Assembly: GCA_900549345.1 (NCBI GenBank)
Contig: UROC01000046.1
Span: 1-15,212 of the forward strand
Source: an uncultured Collinsella sp.
Lineage (GTDB): Bacteria; Actinomycetota; Coriobacteriia; Coriobacteriales; Coriobacteriaceae
Direction of reading: 5' to 3'
DNA: 15,212 nt
In this document: positions 12,475 to 15,212 of the stretch, in pieces
How the letters are laid out: every line of letters starts with the position of its first letter
Numbering within the stretch: the stretch's first letter is position 1
Made by a program: the position numbers and the translations under genes
Notes under the pieces: generated by a model
What the model saw: only the letters and a program-made list of their open reading frames with translations
The model's database searches: none
What the model was told of the DNA's origin: nothing

Positions 12475-13758
12475 CTAGCACTGCTCGAGCGCCTGCTCAA
12501 GGTCGGCAATCAGATCGGCCGTGTCCTCGAGGCCGCACGACAGGCGCACCATGTCGGCGGAGATACCGCAGGCGATGAGCTCCTCGTCGTTCATCTGGCG
12601 ATGCGTAGCATTAGCAGGATGCAGGCAGCAAGTGCGGGCGTCGGCCACATGCGTGGCGATCTGGGCGAGCTTGAGGCTCTTCATAAAGGTCTCGGCTGCC
12701 GCGCGACCACCGTTAAAGCCAAAGCTCACAACGCCGCAGGTGCCGTTGGGCATGTACTTCTGAGCGATGTCATAGTACTTATCGCCCTCCAGGCCCGGAT
12801 AGCTCACGAAGCGTACCTTGGGATGGCTCTGCAGGAACTTGGCAACGGCCAGGCCGTTCTCACAATGACGCGGCATGCGTACATGCAGGCTCTCGAGCGA
12901 GCTGTTCAGGAAGAAGGCCGCCTGCGGGTTCTGCATGGGGCCGAGGTCGCGCATAAGCTGCGCGGTGGCCTTGGTAATGAAGGCGCCCTCGCGACCGAAC
13001 TTCTCGGCATACGTCACGCCGTGATAGCTCTCGTCGGGCGTGGTGAGACCCGGGAACTTGTCCGCATGAGCCATCCAGTCAAACTGACCGTGGTCGACGA
13101 TCACGCCGCCCAGGTAGGCGGCATGTCCATCCATGTACTTGGTGGTGGAGTGCGTGACGATGTCGGCGCCCCATTCAAAGGGACGGCACATCACGGGCGT
13201 CGGGAAGGTGTTGTCGACCATCAGCGGCACGCCGTGGTCATGCGCGGCCTTGGCAAAGCGCTCAATATCGAGCACGGCAAGGGCGGGGTTGGCGATCGTC
13301 TCGCCAAAGACGAGCTTGGTATTGGGCTCAAAGGCTGCCTCGAGCTCCTCGTCGGTGCAATCGGGGGCAACGAACGTGCAGGTCAGACCCATGCGCTCCA
13401 TGGTATGGGCAAGCAGGTTATAGGTACCACCGTAGATGGCAGAGCTCGCGACCACGTGATCGCCGGCACCGGCCACGTTAAAGATCGCGAGGAAGTTCGC
13501 AGCCATGCCCGAGCTCGTGAGCATCGCAGCGGTACCGCCCTCCATCTCGCAGATCTTTGCGGCAACCAGATCGCACGTGGGGTTCTGCAGACGGCTGTAG
13601 AAGTAGCCCGACTCCTCCAGGTCGAACAGCTTGCCCATGTGCTCGGACGTGTCGTACTTCCACGTGGTTGACTGGTAGATAGGCACCTGACGCGGCTCTG
13701 CATCACCCGGGCGATAACCGCCCTGAACACACGTCGTACCGATGGTCTGCTCGCTCAT
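12475..13758 (-). CDS. metY: O-acetylhomoserine sulfhydrylase / aminocarboxypropyltransferase
   Basis: This 427-aa cytoplasmic PLP enzyme of the Cys/Met metabolism family makes homocysteine from O-acetylhomoserine and sulfide. The PLP lysine lies in HSTTKYMDGH (203-212, Lys207). Other contacts are YSRLQNPT (54-61), SSGMAA (82-87) and VDNTFPTP (181-188). Length and the opening TTCVQGGYRPGDAEPRQVPI (8-27) favour MetY over methionine gamma-lyase (about 400 aa), but the latter is a real alternative in anaerobes. ATG 13758 has AAGGGAG 6 nt upstream, and a small CCAA/TTGG hairpin holds that site in its loop. No SAM riboswitch is seen upstream. It ends in a strong terminator. Confidence 0.88.
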   Translation of the reverse strand: MSEQTIGTTCVQGGYRPGDAEPRQVPIYQSTTWKYDTSEHMGKLFDLEESGYFYSRLQNPTCDLVAAKICEMEGGTAAMLTSSGMAANFLAIFNVAGAGDHVVASSAIYGGTYNLLAHTMERMGLTCTFVAPDCTDEELEAAFEPNTKLVFGETIANPALAVLDIERFAKAAHDHGVPLMVDNTFPTPVMCRPFEWGADIVTHSTTKYMDGHAAYLGGVIVDHGQFDWMAHADKFPGLTTPDESYHGVTYAEKFGREGAFITKATAQLMRDLGPMQNPQAAFFLNSSLESLHVRMPRHCENGLAVAKFLQSHPKVRFVSYPGLEGDKYYDIAQKYMPNGTCGVVSFGFNGGRAAAETFMKSLKLAQIATHVADARTCCLHPANATHRQMNDEELIACGISADMVRLSCGLEDTADLIADLEQALEQC

Positions 13759-13991
13759 ATCCAACTCCCTTACTTGGGTTTTGTTTTATTCGATTCACGA
13801 TCCCGCTACCGCACCCCCCTCTCACCCCATCCCGCCGATAGGTTATGGGACAAATTAATCAGGTTTATTTGTCCCAAATCTTAAGAAAGTGTTCGATGGC
13901 GAAAAACAATGAGATATGCACTGCGGTCTCGATAAGCGAATGCCCCGTCACGGGTACCATAGGCGGGTACACCGTAACCAAGGAGACAACG
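13759..13991. promoter_or_regulatory. Divergent intergenic region with AT-rich inverted repeat
   Basis: TGGGACAAAT (13846-13855) faces ATTTGTCCCA (13867-13876), perfect 10-bp arms with an 11-nt centre, between the divergent metY and C_GCAxxG genes. The AT-rich interior suits a protein operator; the GGGAC/GTCCC ends recall the two hairpins near 9.8 and 10.2 kb. Clear promoter hexamers were not found on either strand. The plus frame stays open through 13845-13991, so some of this could be coding if an earlier start is used. Confidence 0.45.
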
Positions 13992-14438
13992 ATGAAGCAA
14001 ATCGATACGGCCCAGCTCGACATCACCGCCTGTCAGGCTCAGGCTGCCGAATACCACGCCCGTGGCTTTAACTGCGCCCAGGCCGTCGCCTGCACGCTCG
14101 CGCCCGCTGTCGGGCTCGACCCCCAGGTCGCCTTTACCCTCACCGAGGGCTTTGGCGCCGGCATGGGCGGTATGACCGAGACCTGCGGCGCCATCTCGGG
14201 CGCCGTGGCCATCATGGGCTTTGCAATGAGCGATGGCATGGAAAACCCGAAGACCAAGGGCCAGACCTACAAGCTGTCGCGCGAGATTGCCAAGCGCTTT
14301 GGCGAGAAGAACACGACGACCGTCTGCGGCACGCTCAAGGGCATCGGATCGGACAAGGGTCCGCTCCGCAGCTGTCCCGGTTGCATCGACGATGCCGTCG
14401 AAATCGCCTGTGATGTACTAAAGCAGCTCGCCGAGTAA
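13992..14438 (+). CDS. C_GCAxxG_C_C family protein (putative redox/metal protein)
   Basis: This 148-aa soluble protein carries the defining cysteine pattern: FNCAQAV (C28), MTETCGAISGA (C65), VCGTLKG (C112) and SCPGCIDDA (C128, C131). The GAGMGG segment (56-61) is also typical. The family is common in anaerobes and often regarded as redox- or metal-related, but its biochemical role is not established. ATG 13992 was chosen because AAGGAG lies 6 nt upstream and the protein then matches the usual family length (about 140-150). In-frame ATGs at 13896 and 13845 would add 32 or 49 residues with poor ribosome sites; the earliest one lies at the edge of the inverted repeat. Confidence 0.87.
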   Translation: MKQIDTAQLDITACQAQAAEYHARGFNCAQAVACTLAPAVGLDPQVAFTLTEGFGAGMGGMTETCGAISGAVAIMGFAMSDGMENPKTKGQTYKLSREIAKRFGEKNTTTVCGTLKGIGSDKGPLRSCPGCIDDAVEIACDVLKQLAE

Positions 14439-14450
14439 ACGGCAGCGACA

Positions 14451-14502
14451 TAAAACGACGGTCGGTGTGCTTGGGATCCGTCCAAAAGCACGCCGGCCGT
14501 CG
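14451..14502 (-). terminator. Hairpin terminator between convergent genes
   Basis: A 17-bp stem (14456-14472 with 14486-14502; two G-U pairs on the plus strand) has a 13-nt loop. On the minus strand it is followed by TTTTA, suiting termination of the YigZ-family gene. It begins 13 nt after the C_GCAxxG stop and may stop that transcript too, although no T run follows on the plus strand. Confidence 0.75.
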
Positions 14503-14505
14503 CCG

Positions 14506-15144
14506 TTAGAACTCGGCAAATTCGGGAGTGCTGACCTCAATCTCCTCGCGCCCCGCCATAAGCTCGCGCATCTTAGCGCAAAACGACTCCTGCTCCCCCG
14601 CCTTAAACACCAAATGAAGTGTCACGGCATCCGCGTACTCGGTATCCGAAACCTTGGCACCGGAATCCTGGGCCAAGCGAAGCACCTGCTCATACTGCGG
14701 ATAGGCCACATGCACGTCAACAGGCACGACACTCGTCATCTCGACGATCTGCCCGGCCTCCTGAGCCGCGGCCACCGCCGCTTGCGTCGCCGCAGTATAG
14801 GCGCGAACCAGGCCGCCCGGCCCCAACAGCGTGCCGCCAAAATAGCGCGTCACTACGCAGCAAACATTTTTGAGCTCCGCACCGCGCAACACCTCGAGCG
14901 TCGGCATACCGCTCGTGCGGCTCGGCTCACCATCATCGCTCTGGCGCTCGCGTCCATCGACCAAAATCCACGCGGGAACATTGTGTCGAGCGTCGTAATG
15001 ACGCTTGCGAACCATCTCGATAAAGGCATTCGCCTCGTCCTCGGACTCAATATGGACCAGCTGGGCAATAAACCGGCTCTTGCGGTCCACAAACTCGCCC
15101 GAAGCCTCAATATTCGATTGCAGAGTAAAATAGCTGTCCAACAA
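14506..15144 (-). CDS. yigZ: YigZ/IMPACT family protein
   Basis: This 212-aa cytoplasmic protein has an N-terminal UPF0029/IMPACT domain (about 15-122) with SDDGEPSRTSGMPTLEVL (69-86) and VVTRYFGGTLLGPGGLVRAY (97-116), then a C-terminal DUF1949-type ferredoxin-like domain (about 135-200). Length agrees with the family (about 205-215). Eukaryotic relatives modulate translation control; the bacterial role is uncertain. No ATG is available: two consecutive TTG codons follow GAGGGG. TTG 15144 gives the typical MLxxY start, while TTG 15141 has the better 5-nt spacing. Confidence 0.9.
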   Translation of the reverse strand: MLDSYFTLQSNIEASGEFVDRKSRFIAQLVHIESEDEANAFIEMVRKRHYDARHNVPAWILVDGRERQSDDGEPSRTSGMPTLEVLRGAELKNVCCVVTRYFGGTLLGPGGLVRAYTAATQAAVAAAQEAGQIVEMTSVVPVDVHVAYPQYEQVLRLAQDSGAKVSDTEYADAVTLHLVFKAGEQESFCAKMRELMAGREEIEVSTPEFAEF

Positions 15145-15184
15145 AGCCCCTCAACAAAATAAAGCGCAGCAACAAACAGCCTCA

Positions 15185-15190
15185 ATAATA
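15185..15190 (-). promoter_or_regulatory. Possible -10 box for yigZ
   Basis: TATTAT on the minus strand lies about 40 nt before the start, in AT-rich DNA at the window edge. The -35 region (ATTCTT-like) is weak and partly at the edge. Confidence 0.3.
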
Positions 15191-15212
15191 CGATAACCCT
15201 AGTAAAAAGAAT

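Noticed and set aside
12601..13671. A 356-codon plus-strand frame opposite metY
   Set aside because: It is antisense to a full-length PLP enzyme with its catalytic lysine; the translation resembles no family and has no good ribosome site.
13759..13900. SAM riboswitch before metY
   Set aside because: No SAM-I or SAM-II core is visible and the spacer is short and pyrimidine-rich.

Overview
The window looks like part of a chromosome from an anaerobic, moderately GC-rich gut actinobacterium of the Coriobacteriia. Collinsella or a close relative is the best guess. That rests on codon and GC character, a double-cubane 2-hydroxyacyl-CoA dehydratase-type reductase, and recognition of the gene set; no search was run. 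There are 13 confident protein genes, mostly on the minus strand. No rRNA, tRNA, CRISPR array, transposase or phage gene was seen.

Region 1 (1-1577, minus) holds a double-cubane-cluster anaerobic reductase that runs off the left edge. A leader of about 330 nt precedes it, with a recognisable promoter, two tandem very short ORFs (22 and 56 codons, ATGA-coupled), several palindromes and a distant perfect complement of the reductase's Shine-Dalgarno sequence. Region 2 (1597-7060, minus) is a molybdenum block. It contains modA-modB-modC for molybdate import, then moeA and a Mog/MoaB-type gene for the last steps of molybdenum cofactor assembly. Each transcription unit ends in a clear intrinsic terminator. 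ModB is unusual: it has a signal peptide and about 190 extracytoplasmic residues ahead of an ordinary permease core.

Region 3 (7061-9741, plus) is a divergent spacer followed by a CLC-family antiporter, whose motifs resemble the fluoride-type CLC-F branch, and a diacylglycerol/lipid kinase. Region 4 (9749-12474, minus) holds a small GGQ-domain release-factor-like rescue protein, xanthine phosphoribosyltransferase and a DHA2-type MFS exporter. It also has two long, related GGGAC/GTCCC hairpins. Region 5 (12475-15212) has an O-acetylhomoserine sulfhydrylase (minus), a C_GCAxxG_C_C redox-type protein (plus) and a YigZ/IMPACT-family protein (minus), with strong hairpin terminators and one AT-rich inverted repeat.

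The molybdenum genes form one functional module: ModABC brings in molybdate, Mog adenylylates molybdopterin and MoeA inserts the metal. The others are largely independent housekeeping or accessory genes. The parts most worth a second look are the reductase leader with its tandem small ORFs, the extended ModB, and the repeat-like hairpins.
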